Origin: Bacteroidales bacterium | GTDB lineage: Bacteria; Bacteroidota; Bacteroidia; Bacteroidales; Paludibacteraceae | Direction of reading: 5' to 3' | Length of the DNA: 56,325 bases | Assembly (NCBI GenBank): GCA_900769555.1 | Contig: CAAGHA010000100.1 | Span: 1-56,325, forward strand | Shown here: piece after piece, positions 1 to 8,562 of the stretch | Position numbering within the stretch: the stretch's first letter is position 1 | How the letters are laid out: the number at the start of each line of letters is the position of its first letter | Position numbers and translations under genes: made by a program | Notes under the pieces: model-generated | The model's input: the letters and a program-made list of their open reading frames with translations, nothing else | Told to the model about the DNA's origin: nothing | Databases searched by the model: none

Positions 1-171
1 ATTGAATTAAGTTTCCCTTAACTATAAGTTGCCTGAATTTTACAATGGAATTTAATTGGAATCACAAAACAGGAATAGTTACAAACAAAATAGGTTTTTT
101 GTACTTCCACTAAATTCGTTAATTATCACGATGCAAAGATAGTGTTTTTTATGAATAGGGACTTAAAATTC
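1..171. promoter_or_regulatory. Upstream region of a leftward gene lying off the window
   Basis: This stretch holds no gene. On the minus strand it carries a Bacteroidota -7 element, TATCTTTG, at 141-134, so it is probably the promoter and leader of a gene that starts to the left of base 1. The 18 bases at 133-150 are identical to the ileS promoter segment at 5421-5438. No clear -33 TTTG is seen at the usual spacing. Confidence 0.45.
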
Positions 172-870
172 TCACACAAAAAACACACCTCCGCCATCAT
201 ACAAGTAATCATTGGAAAGAGAGACTACTTCCAACCCTTGAGATTCAATAAAATGACACAATTGCTTCCCATCTTTGTGTTTCAAAGGGTTGCCTAAAAA
301 GAAAATTCTGTTGCGATAAATACCACAAGTCCCTCCTAAAAAACCATAGCGATGCGTCTCTATCCGAATCTCTTCGGGTGAGAAATAAAATGATTCTAAT
401 AAATTATCTTTTAATACTTTATGAATACCTGCATCTGAGGTTATAAACGCTCTTTCGGTAATATTGAGTAGTGAACATCTTGTGTAAGATTGTGGTAAAT
501 AGATTTTTTGCTTCTCATTCTGATATGACAAAACAAGGGAGTCTGTAAATCCCTTTCGGTGAAAAAAGTATCTGCCGGTTGATAGTGCATTGTAATAACA
601 AGAATCAGACAACCCCGCTCCCACAACAGATACACCCACTAAGTAATCAACTCCTAATTCATCAAACTTACATCGCAATTCTGACGGAGAATTGGGCGCC
701 AAAATCCATCGGTCTTGTTCCTTAAAGATAAAAATATCGGGATGGCAAGATATGGACGTGTAGGTCTGATCGATGGTACAAAACCGAAACACCTCTTCTG
801 TATAGGGAGTGAGACGATTGAATATCTCTTCTGAACAACGAATATCAACAATGACTAACTTTGATTTCAT
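172..870 (-). CDS. DUF6873-like protein (guanidino-modifying-enzyme-like fold)
   Basis: A 232-residue cytoplasmic protein without signal peptide or membrane segment. Glycine-rich motifs recur: FITSDAGIHK near residue 140, GGTCGIYRNRIFFLGNP near 180 and YLYDGGGVFF at the C-terminus. They resemble the repeated strands of the amidinotransferase/arginine-deiminase (GME) fold, and the protein looks like the family NCBI calls DUF6873; this is recognition from memory, and the function is unknown. The start overlaps the end of the upstream radical SAM gene by 26 bp and there is no closer alternative ATG, so the two are almost certainly co-transcribed and translationally coupled. A metabolic rather than structural role is an inference. 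Confidence 0.65.
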   Translation of the reverse strand: MKSKLVIVDIRCSEEIFNRLTPYTEEVFRFCTIDQTYTSISCHPDIFIFKEQDRWILAPNSPSELRCKFDELGVDYLVGVSVVGAGLSDSCYYNALSTGRYFFHRKGFTDSLVLSYQNEKQKIYLPQSYTRCSLLNITERAFITSDAGIHKVLKDNLLESFYFSPEEIRIETHRYGFLGGTCGIYRNRIFFLGNPLKHKDGKQLCHFIESQGLEVVSLSNDYLYDGGGVFFV

Positions 871-1849
871 ATTTACTCAATTTAGAATCGCCCAAAACCT
901 TTACATTCAATTTTTTAGGCTCAAATATTGTTTTTCTGTTCTTGGCTTCGTATCCCAACACAAAATTGATTTGTGACGGATGCACTTTCAGGGCTATTGA
1001 ACTCGATTCATATCCATCCAATTCCTCTTTCAGCAAATCTGCCCATATCTCTGTCATGACCAACTCCTTGAAAGAGCGATGATAGGGTCCTGCCAACAAT
1101 GATTTTCCTTGCGTCAACTCTTCCGATGGGTGCAACCCAACGCGCAAAACTTTCACTCCTGCTTGCTCGAATCGAAGAAAAAAGCGCTTGGACCATGACA
1201 CCGCTGTCGAAAGGTCAAGGGGCTGATACTTGCCCGTTTCATAAAATTTTGCCAATTGTGTCCCTTTAATAACTAATGTTGGATAGATTCTCGTGTTATC
1301 TGCTCCTAACGAAATAATATCCTCTACAGTCTGAGAAGAGCGTTCAAACGAATCTTGGGGAAGCCCAATCATCATCTGCAACCCTAAATGAAAATCATTC
1401 TTTAAAATCAACTCAGAAGCCCTCCAAATGGCCTCTCTTTTATGCCCCCTACCCGATGCGAGCAACACCTCATCATGAGTAGATTGCGCACCCAACTCGA
1501 TGGTTGTGACACCATATTGTTTAAGAAGGTCCAAAATGGGTTGAGAGATATAATCCGGACGGGTAGATAATCGGATGCCGGAAATCTTATTCTCTCTGCG
1601 GTAATGAAAAGCTTGCCGGAGATATTGCTCTTGCAACTCCAACGGCAAACCGGTGAATGAGCCTCCAAAAAATGCCACCTCAATCTCTCTCCCATCCGTC
1701 ATTGTCGATAAATAGGTTTCAATAATAGCAGGGATATCCTCCGGGTTGGGAATCTCTTGCTGTCCGCTGATTTTTGCCTGATTGCAAAATATACATTGGT
1801 GCGGACAAGCCAACTCCGGAATAAATATAGGTATATTGGAATGCTTCAT
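845..1849 (-). CDS. Elp3-like radical SAM protein
   Basis: A 334-residue radical SAM enzyme. The iron-sulfur motif CPHQCIFC lies at about residues 15-22, close to the N-terminus. It is followed by AFFGGSFTGLP (SAM-binding GGS-type loop), LSTRPDYI and LGLQMMIGLPQDS, typical of the Elp3/coproporphyrinogen-oxidase-like branch (COG1243 type). Unlike full Elp3, no acetyltransferase domain follows; the C-terminus is the short radical SAM C-terminal extension. Substrate unknown; tRNA modification is possible by family but not shown. It lies 104 bp downstream of ileS on the same strand and overlaps the DUF6873-like gene, so an ileS-radical SAM-DUF6873 transcription order is likely. Confidence 0.8.
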   Translation of the reverse strand: MKHSNIPIFIPELACPHQCIFCNQAKISGQQEIPNPEDIPAIIETYLSTMTDGREIEVAFFGGSFTGLPLELQEQYLRQAFHYRRENKISGIRLSTRPDYISQPILDLLKQYGVTTIELGAQSTHDEVLLASGRGHKREAIWRASELILKNDFHLGLQMMIGLPQDSFERSSQTVEDIISLGADNTRIYPTLVIKGTQLAKFYETGKYQPLDLSTAVSWSKRFFLRFEQAGVKVLRVGLHPSEELTQGKSLLAGPYHRSFKELVMTEIWADLLKEELDGYESSSIALKVHPSQINFVLGYEAKNRKTIFEPKKLNVKVLGDSKLSKYEIKVSHC

Positions 1850-1867
1850 AAATTCTAAAAATCAAAC

Positions 1868-1904
1868 GGTGTGCCAAATTGAGAAAAACTCTTTCCGACA
1901 CACC
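1868..1904 (-). terminator. Hairpin between ileS and the radical SAM gene
   Basis: The inverted repeat GGTGTG (1868-1873) / CACACC (1899-1904) encloses a smaller GAG/CTC stem. On the minus strand only three U follow, so it may be a weak ileS terminator, a processing site or an attenuator rather than a full stop. Confidence 0.3.
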
Positions 1905-1953
1905 ATTTTTATTACATAGCTGTAACTTCTAAAATCGTAAATTGATAAAAGAA

Positions 1954-4900
1954 TTAAGCTTTTGTTACTTCAATATTTACTTTGAAATCATCAAAATCCA
2001 ACTCAATTGGGTTCGCAACTTTTTCTACCAATTCAATCGAATTAGCCAACACCTGGGATGCCACATAATCACCAAATGACTCGATGGCTCCCCTAACGTT
2101 TTCTGAATTTTCAATCTTCACACAAATCTTATCCGTAATCTCAAATCCGCTTGATTTACGAATATTTTGAATTCGATTGACAAACTCTCTGGCAACTCCC
2201 TCTTTTTGCAATTCCGGAGTGATGGTTACATCCAACGCGATAGTAATGCTACCATTATTGGCTACCAACCAACCCGGAATATCTTCAGAAAGAATTTCCA
2301 CATCACCCTTCTCTATTGTAATGTCGTTTCCATCAATGTTTAGAGTATAAACTCCCGATTTCTCAAAACTAGAGATATCCTCTTGAGACAATTCCTGCAA
2401 TTGAGCAGCCACCATCTTCATACTCTTACCACACTTAGGACCTAATTTTTTGAAATCCGGTTTGATTTTCTTAACCAAAATTCCTGCCGAATCATCCACA
2501 AAATTAATTCCTTTCACATTCACCTCGTTCATGATAAGGTCTTTCACCGCATCAATATTTTCTTTCTCGCGTTCAGACAAGACAGGAACCATAATCTGTT
2601 GCAAAGGCTGACGAACCTTGATATTTTCTTTCTTACGCAAAGATAATGTCATTGATGAAATATCTTGAGCCAACTGCATGCGCTCTTCCAATACTTTATC
2701 AATCAAACTTTCGTCTGCCTTAGGGAAATCAGACAAATGGACAGACTCGCTACCATCGCAACCGGTAGCATTGTTCAAATCCAAGAACAATCGGTCTGCA
2801 TAGAATGGAGAAATAGGTGCCATCAAACGAGAAATGGTATCCAAACAAGTATATAGAGTTTGGTAGGCAGCCAACTTATCCTCAGTCAAAGTACCACCCC
2901 AAAAACGTTTACGATTTAAACGAACATACCAGTTACTCAAGTGGTCGTTAACAAAATTAGAGATAGCACGACCTGCACGAGTTGGTTCATAATCATTATA
3001 GCTCTCATCCACCTCTTTAATCAACGAATTCAACAAAGAGATAATCCAACGATCAATTTCCGGACGGTTAGCCATTGGAACTTGCGGTTGACTATTTGTA
3101 AAGCTATCAACATTGGCATACAAAGCAAAGAACGAATAGGTATTGTACAATGTACCAAAGAATTTGCGACGAACCTCTTCAACACCCTCTACATCAAATT
3201 TCAAATTATCCCACGGCGAAGCATTGGTAATCATGTACCAACGCAACGGATCTGAACCATACTTCTCGATGGTTTCAAACGGATCCACAGCATTTCCTAA
3301 ACGCTTAGACATTTTGTTTCCATTCTTATCCAAAACCAAACCGTTAGAAATAACCGCCTTAAAGGCAACACTATCCTTTATCATCGTAGAGATGGCATGA
3401 AGTGTAAAGAACCATCCTCGTGTTTGGTCTACACCCTCTGCAATAAAATCTGCCGGATAAAACTCTCCGTTATCTACCACCTCTTTATTTTCAAATGGAT
3501 AGTGCATTTGAGCAAATGGCATGGCACCTGAATCAAACCACACATCAATCAAATCGCTCTCGCGCTTCATTGGTTCTCCTTTGTCTGATACCAAGATGAT
3601 GTCATCCACATACGGACGATGCAAGTCTATGTTTTTAGGGTCATAGTTTTCATCGGTATAAACGCCAACTTTAAAGTTCTTCCATGGATTTTCCTTCATG
3701 AATCCTGCCTTCACCGATTTTTCAATCTCCTCTATCAACTCTGCAATAGAGCCTATACACTTCTCTTCTGTTCCATCTTCTGTTCTCCAAATAGGCAATG
3801 GTGTTCCCCAATAACGAGAACGAGATAGATTCCAATCATTCAAATTCTCCAACCACTTTCCAAAACGACCGGTTCCGGTTGACTCCGGTTTCCATTTGAT
3901 GGTTTTGTTCAATTCAATCATTCTGTCACGCGCCGCTGTAGAACGAATAAACCAACTATCCAATGGATAATACAACACCGGCTTATCAGTTCTCCAACAA
4001 TGAGGATAATTATGAACATGTTTCTCAATTTTGAAGGCCTTGTTGCTGATTTTCATATCCATACAAATAGCAACATCCAAAGTCTCATCCTTTTCAGTCA
4101 AAGTCGAATCGTACGCATTCTTAACAAACTTTCCCTCAAATTTCTTATACTCATCAACATTTACATGCTCTTTCACGTAGGCTTCATCCAAGTCTGACAA
4201 CAAGTAGAATTTACCGGTTAAATCTACAGAAGGACGAAGATTACCAAACTTATCAACTAATTGCAATGGAGGGATTCCAGCCGCTTTTGCCACACGAGCA
4301 TCGTCTGCACCAAATGTAGGCGCAATATGAACAATACCGGTTCCATCCTCAGTTGTCACATAATCACCAGGAATCACTCTAAATGCTTGCTCTGCATTTT
4401 CCGGTTTTATCCAATTCAACAACTGTTCATACTTCATTCCAACCAAATCAGCACCTTTGTACTCTGCGATCACTTTGAATGGCACCAACTTATCTCCCGG
4501 TTTATAATCCTCCATGGCAACTTCTGCGGCCTTTGGATTGAAGTGTGCATTCATCAAATCTTTTGCCAACACGTAGGTTGCCGGCTCTCCCGTATAAGGG
4601 TTATAAGATTGCACTGCCACATAATCAATATTCGGACCCACACACAAAGCCGTATTGGAAGAGAGTGTCCACGGAGTGGTTGTCCATGCTAAAAAGTAAG
4701 GAATTCCCCACGCACTCATTTCCGACTTAGGATCCAACATTTTAAACTGAGCCACCACAGTAGTATCTTTCACATCGCGATAACAACCCGGTTGGTTCAA
4801 CTCATGAGAACTCAAACCTGTTCCTGCAGCAGGCGAATAGGGCTGAATTGTATATCCTTTGTAAAGGTAACCTTTCTTATACAACTCTTTCAATAAATAC

Positions 4901-5385
4901 CACAAAGTCTCTATGTAACGATTGTCGTAGGTGATATAGGGGTTATCCAAATCTACCCAATAACCCATCTTTTGTGTCAAATCTGTCCACTCTTTGGTAA
5001 ACTTCATTACATTGGTACGACAAGCGTTGTTGTAGTCATTAACAGAAATCTTTTTTCCAATATCTTCTTTTGTAATCTGCAACTCCTTTTCTACACCTAA
5101 CTCAACCGGCAACCCATGAGTATCCCAACCTGCTTTACGCTTAACGTGGAAACCTTTCATAGTTTTGTATCGGCAAAAAATATCCTTAATAGAACGCGCC
5201 ATTACGTGATGAATACCTGGCATTCCATTGGCCGACGGTGGACCTTCATAAAATACAAAAGTTGGAGCACCTTCCCTTGTCTTTACACTTTTAAGAAATA
5301 ATTCTTTCTCGTCCCATTGTTTCAAAACCTCCTTGTTGATTTCCGAAAGGTTGAAATTTGAATACTCTGCGAATTTTTTTGCCAT
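1954..5385 (-). CDS. ileS: Isoleucyl-tRNA synthetase
   Basis: A 1143-residue class I aminoacyl-tRNA synthetase that charges tRNA-Ile and edits valine. The HIGH-type motif appears as GMPGIHH near residues 54-60 and the KMSKS loop as KMSKR near residue 690. The tryptophan-containing ELNQPGCYRD stretch and the long CP1 editing insert lie between them, followed by the anticodon-binding helical domain. Length and motif variants fit the long, eukaryote-like IleRS class common in Bacteroidota, which in other organisms is often less sensitive to mupirocin (family knowledge; resistance not shown here). In many Bacteroidales ileS directly precedes a DksA-like gene and lspA; here those two lie 24 kb away. 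A good minus-strand promoter lies about 35 bp upstream. Confidence 0.98.
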   Translation of the reverse strand: MAKKFAEYSNFNLSEINKEVLKQWDEKELFLKSVKTREGAPTFVFYEGPPSANGMPGIHHVMARSIKDIFCRYKTMKGFHVKRKAGWDTHGLPVELGVEKELQITKEDIGKKISVNDYNNACRTNVMKFTKEWTDLTQKMGYWVDLDNPYITYDNRYIETLWYLLKELYKKGYLYKGYTIQPYSPAAGTGLSSHELNQPGCYRDVKDTTVVAQFKMLDPKSEMSAWGIPYFLAWTTTPWTLSSNTALCVGPNIDYVAVQSYNPYTGEPATYVLAKDLMNAHFNPKAAEVAMEDYKPGDKLVPFKVIAEYKGADLVGMKYEQLLNWIKPENAEQAFRVIPGDYVTTEDGTGIVHIAPTFGADDARVAKAAGIPPLQLVDKFGNLRPSVDLTGKFYLLSDLDEAYVKEHVNVDEYKKFEGKFVKNAYDSTLTEKDETLDVAICMDMKISNKAFKIEKHVHNYPHCWRTDKPVLYYPLDSWFIRSTAARDRMIELNKTIKWKPESTGTGRFGKWLENLNDWNLSRSRYWGTPLPIWRTEDGTEEKCIGSIAELIEEIEKSVKAGFMKENPWKNFKVGVYTDENYDPKNIDLHRPYVDDIILVSDKGEPMKRESDLIDVWFDSGAMPFAQMHYPFENKEVVDNGEFYPADFIAEGVDQTRGWFFTLHAISTMIKDSVAFKAVISNGLVLDKNGNKMSKRLGNAVDPFETIEKYGSDPLRWYMITNASPWDNLKFDVEGVEEVRRKFFGTLYNTYSFFALYANVDSFTNSQPQVPMANRPEIDRWIISLLNSLIKEVDESYNDYEPTRAGRAISNFVNDHLSNWYVRLNRKRFWGGTLTEDKLAAYQTLYTCLDTISRLMAPISPFYADRLFLDLNNATGCDGSESVHLSDFPKADESLIDKVLEERMQLAQDISSMTLSLRKKENIKVRQPLQQIMVPVLSEREKENIDAVKDLIMNEVNVKGINFVDDSAGILVKKIKPDFKKLGPKCGKSMKMVAAQLQELSQEDISSFEKSGVYTLNIDGNDITIEKGDVEILSEDIPGWLVANNGSITIALDVTITPELQKEGVAREFVNRIQNIRKSSGFEITDKICVKIENSENVRGAIESFGDYVASQVLANSIELVEKVANPIELDFDDFKVNIEVTKA

Positions 5386-5421
5386 ATCTATTTTTAAAAT
5401 TTTCTACAAGTTTTAAAATCG

Positions 5422-5453
5422 CAAAGATAGTGTTTTTTAACCTATTAACGAAA
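5422..5453 (-). promoter_or_regulatory. ileS promoter
   Basis: On the minus strand the -7 element TATCTTTG occupies 5429-5422, with a TTTCG-like -33 element about 19-20 nt upstream (around 5449-5453). Transcription would start near 5418, giving a leader of about 30 nt before the ileS ATG. The segment 5421-5438 is identical to the promoter segment at 133-150. Confidence 0.6.
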
Positions 5454-5500
5454 AAGTTTTAGGAGATAATCACGACAACAATATCAAAATTTTAATTTGA

Positions 5501-5715
5501 AGTGATTTCTATAAATTACGTCTCTCTTTGTTTTAGATATAAATTCTATTTCGAATATATTTGAATTCATTTAACTTATCTTGCTTATATTCAGGCAATC
5601 AAGATGTTTACGTCACTCATTCATTATATAGAAACATTCTAAAAAAGTAGCAAAAAGTTTATCTGCTAACATTCTACTTATTAACGTTTAAAATGTTGAA
5701 TTTATAGGACTCACC
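5501..5715. repeat. MITE-like repeat, chimeric copy (reversed type A joined to type B end)
   Basis: 5501-5640 reads as a reversed type A element (compare 33619-33759): its reverse complement contains AAATGAATTCAAA and GAAATAGAATTTAT. From 5641 the sequence switches to the right end of type B (compare 28145-28255), ending at a TTTATAGGACTCACC terminus followed by TTAA at 5716-5719. The flank on the left side is TTGA, so the two ends do not share a perfect duplication, as expected for a recombinant copy. Confidence 0.7.
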
Positions 5716-5829
5716 TTAACAACATAACCTGCTATTCTGACAGACAAATGCCCAACTCATAATTCTGCATTCATAACCAAAACAATTCTTCCATCTAACG
5801 GGTTACTATTAAAAGGTTGTTTAACTTAA

Positions 5830-6164
5830 GGTGGTTCTATAAATTCATTTTGAGGGATTTTTGAAGGTAAGTCCAATAAATGGGTCGAGATGATTTTGAA
5901 GAGCATTTGAGTTAGATTGTTTATATTTATAACGGAACTATGCGGGCATAGTAACTAAGTAAATATAAGCAAGATTGTAGAAGTCGTTATAAATTTTATC
6001 GTTAAATTGACTTTGGATTTCGCCCTTTTCTTTCTGCATCTTTGAGGTGCGAAATAAAATTCAAACAACTTCTAAGTTAGCGAAAGAAATCAAAGAATAC
6101 CCAAAAGTTTGCCAACCTGCATTTATGCTTTTAAATTTAAAATGGTAAGTTTATAAAACTCACC
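5830..6164. repeat. MITE-like repeat, composite type B with type A core
   Basis: The element begins GGTGGTTCTATAAATTC and ends ATAAAACTCACC, and is flanked by TTAA at both ends (5826-5829 and 6165-6168), a matching 4 bp duplication. At 5864 the type B left end switches to a type A segment (GGTCGAGATGATTTTGAAG), including a small hairpin at 5938-5951. From about 6013 it returns to type B right-end sequence. At 335 bp it is the longest copy in the window, and it ends 16 bp before the start of the DUF3943 gene. Confidence 0.8.
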
Positions 6165-6180
6165 TTAATTATCACTTATT

Positions 6181-7692
6181 TTGAAAAATTACTTCAAAAT
6201 AGCACTGCTATTCTCTCTAATGTTTTGTTATTTTCAACGGACATTACCTGTCTCATTTTTCAGAAATGGTGAGACAGCTTTCTATTCATATAATACTCAT
6301 TCGATTAGAGATTCTTCATTTATCAACATCATGAAACCTAAACCGTTGAGAGTTGCAGCCGAAATTGTCGGAATCAATTTAGGAGTCTGGGCTTTTGATC
6401 GGTACGTGCTGAATGGTGATTATGCTCGAATTTCTTTGGAATCAATTCGTAGAAATTTTCAAACGGGTTTCGTTTGGGACAACGACGGATTTGATACCAA
6501 TCTGTTTTTTCACCCTTACCATGGGAATCTCTACTTCAATGCAGCTCGCTCTTGCAACGTTGGTTTTTGGGGAGCAATTCCCTACACCGCGGTTGGTAGT
6601 TTGATGTGGGAATTTCTCCTCGAAAGTGAACCGGCAGCGATCAACGATTGGTTGTCCACCACCATTGGCGGAGTTGCATTGGGCGAAGTAACTTGGCGCT
6701 TATCTAATCTCTTTGTCAATGAACAAAAACAAGGTGCTAAACGAGTATTTCGAGAATTGGGAATATGGGTAGTCTCTCCTCTGCACGGTTTTAATCGACT
6801 AATTAGCGGAAGGGCATGGAAATATTGCAAATCTCAAACGAATGAATACCATCCGGAATTCAATTTTCGATTATCTGCTAATTATCGTTTGCTTTGTGAA
6901 TCAGATGATTGGGGGAAAAATGCACAAGGGGTTGAACTGCAAACTCTCTTTGAATATGGCAATCCTTTTTGCTCTACATCACATCTCCCTTATTCTTACT
7001 TTACATTGGAATTAGAGATGAACTTAATGAAGAAACAACCCATTATTGGGGGATTTCGGTGCGATGGAATTCTTCAAAAATTTTATTCAAAATCAGAAGG
7101 TAAGAATCGTATTTTAATCGGACTTTTCCAACATTTCAATTTTGTAAATTCGGATGCTATGAGTTTAAAAGAACGTATAGTGCCATATCGAATTTCTGAG
7201 GCTGCCAATTTTGGGATAGGACTTATTACTGATTGCTCAAGTTCAAAAAATAAATTCCACTTTGAAGGAACACTTCACCTTAACGGAGTTATATTGGGAG
7301 GAAGCTATACTGATTATTACCGGGTAGTGGATAGGGATTATAATTTAGGGGGCGGATATAGTTTTATAATCAAACCTGAATTTAGTTGGAGAAAGAGATT
7401 GTTTTTATTGATGGAATGGGAACGCATTCATCTCTTCACATGGAAAGGGTATGACGAAAACTTAAATTTGAGTAAACTGTCTCATGAAGAAATGCTCTAT
7501 TTGAATGCTCAGGGCGACAAAGGGAATACTCAACTCAATCAATTTTCAGGAAAGTTATCTTTCCAATTATACAGCAATTGGTATTTAAATCTACAATACA
7601 CCCAATACTTCAGACACACAAAATATTCCCATTTTCCTGATGTCAAATGTATTGTATCAGAACTGAAATGCGGACTATCCTATATCTATTAA
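6181..7692 (+). CDS. DUF3943 outer-membrane-type protein
   Basis: A 503-residue protein with a hydrophobic N-terminal segment (residues 5-20) that looks like a signal peptide. The core block from about residue 105 (FFHPYHGNLYFNAARS, then a tryptophan/glycine-rich stretch to WRLSNLF) matches DUF3943, and the C-terminal half is rich in alternating aromatic strands, suggesting a beta-barrel. The first codon is TTG; an in-frame ATG at 6220 is an alternative but would shorten the signal peptide. Function is unknown. A repeat ends 16 bp upstream, and another repeat begins right after the stop codon, whose TAA is part of the repeat's TTAA target. The gene has no co-directional partner upstream, and its promoter probably lies inside or beyond the repeat. 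Confidence 0.75.
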   Translation: MKNYFKIALLFSLMFCYFQRTLPVSFFRNGETAFYSYNTHSIRDSSFINIMKPKPLRVAAEIVGINLGVWAFDRYVLNGDYARISLESIRRNFQTGFVWDNDGFDTNLFFHPYHGNLYFNAARSCNVGFWGAIPYTAVGSLMWEFLLESEPAAINDWLSTTIGGVALGEVTWRLSNLFVNEQKQGAKRVFRELGIWVVSPLHGFNRLISGRAWKYCKSQTNEYHPEFNFRLSANYRLLCESDDWGKNAQGVELQTLFEYGNPFCSTSHLPYSYFTLELEMNLMKKQPIIGGFRCDGILQKFYSKSEGKNRILIGLFQHFNFVNSDAMSLKERIVPYRISEAANFGIGLITDCSSSKNKFHFEGTLHLNGVILGGSYTDYYRVVDRDYNLGGGYSFIIKPEFSWRKRLFLLMEWERIHLFTWKGYDENLNLSKLSHEEMLYLNAQGDKGNTQLNQFSGKLSFQLYSNWYLNLQYTQYFRHTKYSHFPDVKCIVSELKCGLSYIY

Positions 7693-7742
7693 GGTGAGTT
7701 CTATAAATCAAAATTTACATGCTACTTAAAGTAATTCTATAA
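7693..7742. repeat. MITE-like repeat, two truncated left ends in tandem
   Basis: GGTGAGTTCTATAAAT starts at 7693 directly after TTAA (7689-7692), which also forms the stop codon of the preceding gene. A second left end (TTAA then AGTAATTCTATAAA) begins near 7723. No matching right end is present, so these are fragments. Confidence 0.6.
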
Positions 7743-7751
7743 AGAAGCCGT

Positions 7752-7781
7752 TTTGGTTCTCAAATCTTTGTTGTATCTTTG
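7752..7781 (+). promoter_or_regulatory. rpe promoter
   Basis: TTTG at 7752-7755 and TATCTTTG at 7774-7781 are separated by 18 nt, close to the Bacteroidota sigma-ABfr consensus. The predicted start near 7785 leaves a leader of about 17 nt. Confidence 0.7.
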
Positions 7782-7801
7782 CAAAAAATTAAAATTTTCA
7801 C

Positions 7802-8455
7802 ATGAAACATTTAATCGCTCCCTCAATGTTGTCGGCTGATTTTTCCGACCTACGAAAAGATATTGAAATGGTAAATTCAAGCGTTGCCGATTGGTTTCAC
7901 TTGGATGTTATGGATGGTGTGTTTGTTCCAAACATCTCTTTTGGCACACCTATAATTGAAGCAATAAAACGCTACGCTACAAAACCGTTGGACGTGCATC
8001 TTATGATTGTTAATCCGGATAAATTCATTGAAGACTACCATAGAATGGGAGCCGACATTCTTAATGTTCATGTTGAAGCTTGCACTCATCTTCATCGCAC
8101 AATTCAAAAGATTAAATCGTTAGGGATGAAAGCAGGTGTCACCTTAAATCCGCATACCTCGTTGGCAAGTGTGGAAGAAATTTTGCCCGACTTGGATGTG
8201 GTGATGTTGATGTCTGTGAACCCGGGATTCGGCGGACAAAAATTTATTGAAAATACTCTCGATAAAACGTCTCGTTTGAAAGAGTTAATTGGAAAGCGAA
8301 ATTCCAACGCATTAATTGAAATTGATGGTGGTGTTAATTTTGAAACCGGCGAGAAATTATTAAAAGCCGGAGCTGACGTTTTAGTGGCAGGTAGTTTCGT
8401 TTTTGGAGCTTCAGATCCAATTGATACAATCGAAAAATTAAAGGTCTTAGCTTGA
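7802..8455 (+). CDS. rpe: Ribulose-phosphate 3-epimerase
   Basis: A 217-residue TIM-barrel enzyme that interconverts ribulose 5-phosphate and xylulose 5-phosphate in the pentose phosphate pathway. Family motifs are present: APSMLSADF at the N-terminus, HLDVMDGVFVPN (metal ligands His and Asp near residue 35), VHLMI, MSVNPGFGGQKF near residue 140, and IDGGVN followed by the phosphate-binding VLVAGSFVFG near the C-terminus. Length is normal. It has its own promoter and a strong hairpin terminator, so it is probably a single-gene transcript. Confidence 0.97.
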   Translation: MKHLIAPSMLSADFSDLRKDIEMVNSSVADWFHLDVMDGVFVPNISFGTPIIEAIKRYATKPLDVHLMIVNPDKFIEDYHRMGADILNVHVEACTHLHRTIQKIKSLGMKAGVTLNPHTSLASVEEILPDLDVVMLMSVNPGFGGQKFIENTLDKTSRLKELIGKRNSNALIEIDGGVNFETGEKLLKAGADVLVAGSFVFGASDPIDTIEKLKVLA

Positions 8456-8462
8456 TAGATAA

Positions 8463-8490
8463 AACTGCGTTTCTTCGATGAAACGCAGTT
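8463..8490 (+). terminator. rpe terminator
   Basis: A perfect 11 bp stem (AACTGCGTTTC at 8463-8473, GAAACGCAGTT at 8480-8490) with a 6 nt loop, followed by ATTTTAA. It separates rpe from comEC. Confidence 0.75.
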
Positions 8491-8562
8491 ATTTTAAGCA
8501 AATTAAGGAATTTTTAACATTCCCTATACTAGCTACATGTTTTACATTGTTTTGTTTGCACT

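Noticed and set aside
4261..4692. 143-residue open frame antisense to ileS
   Set aside because: A shadow of the strongly coding ileS frame; no start signals or family motifs.
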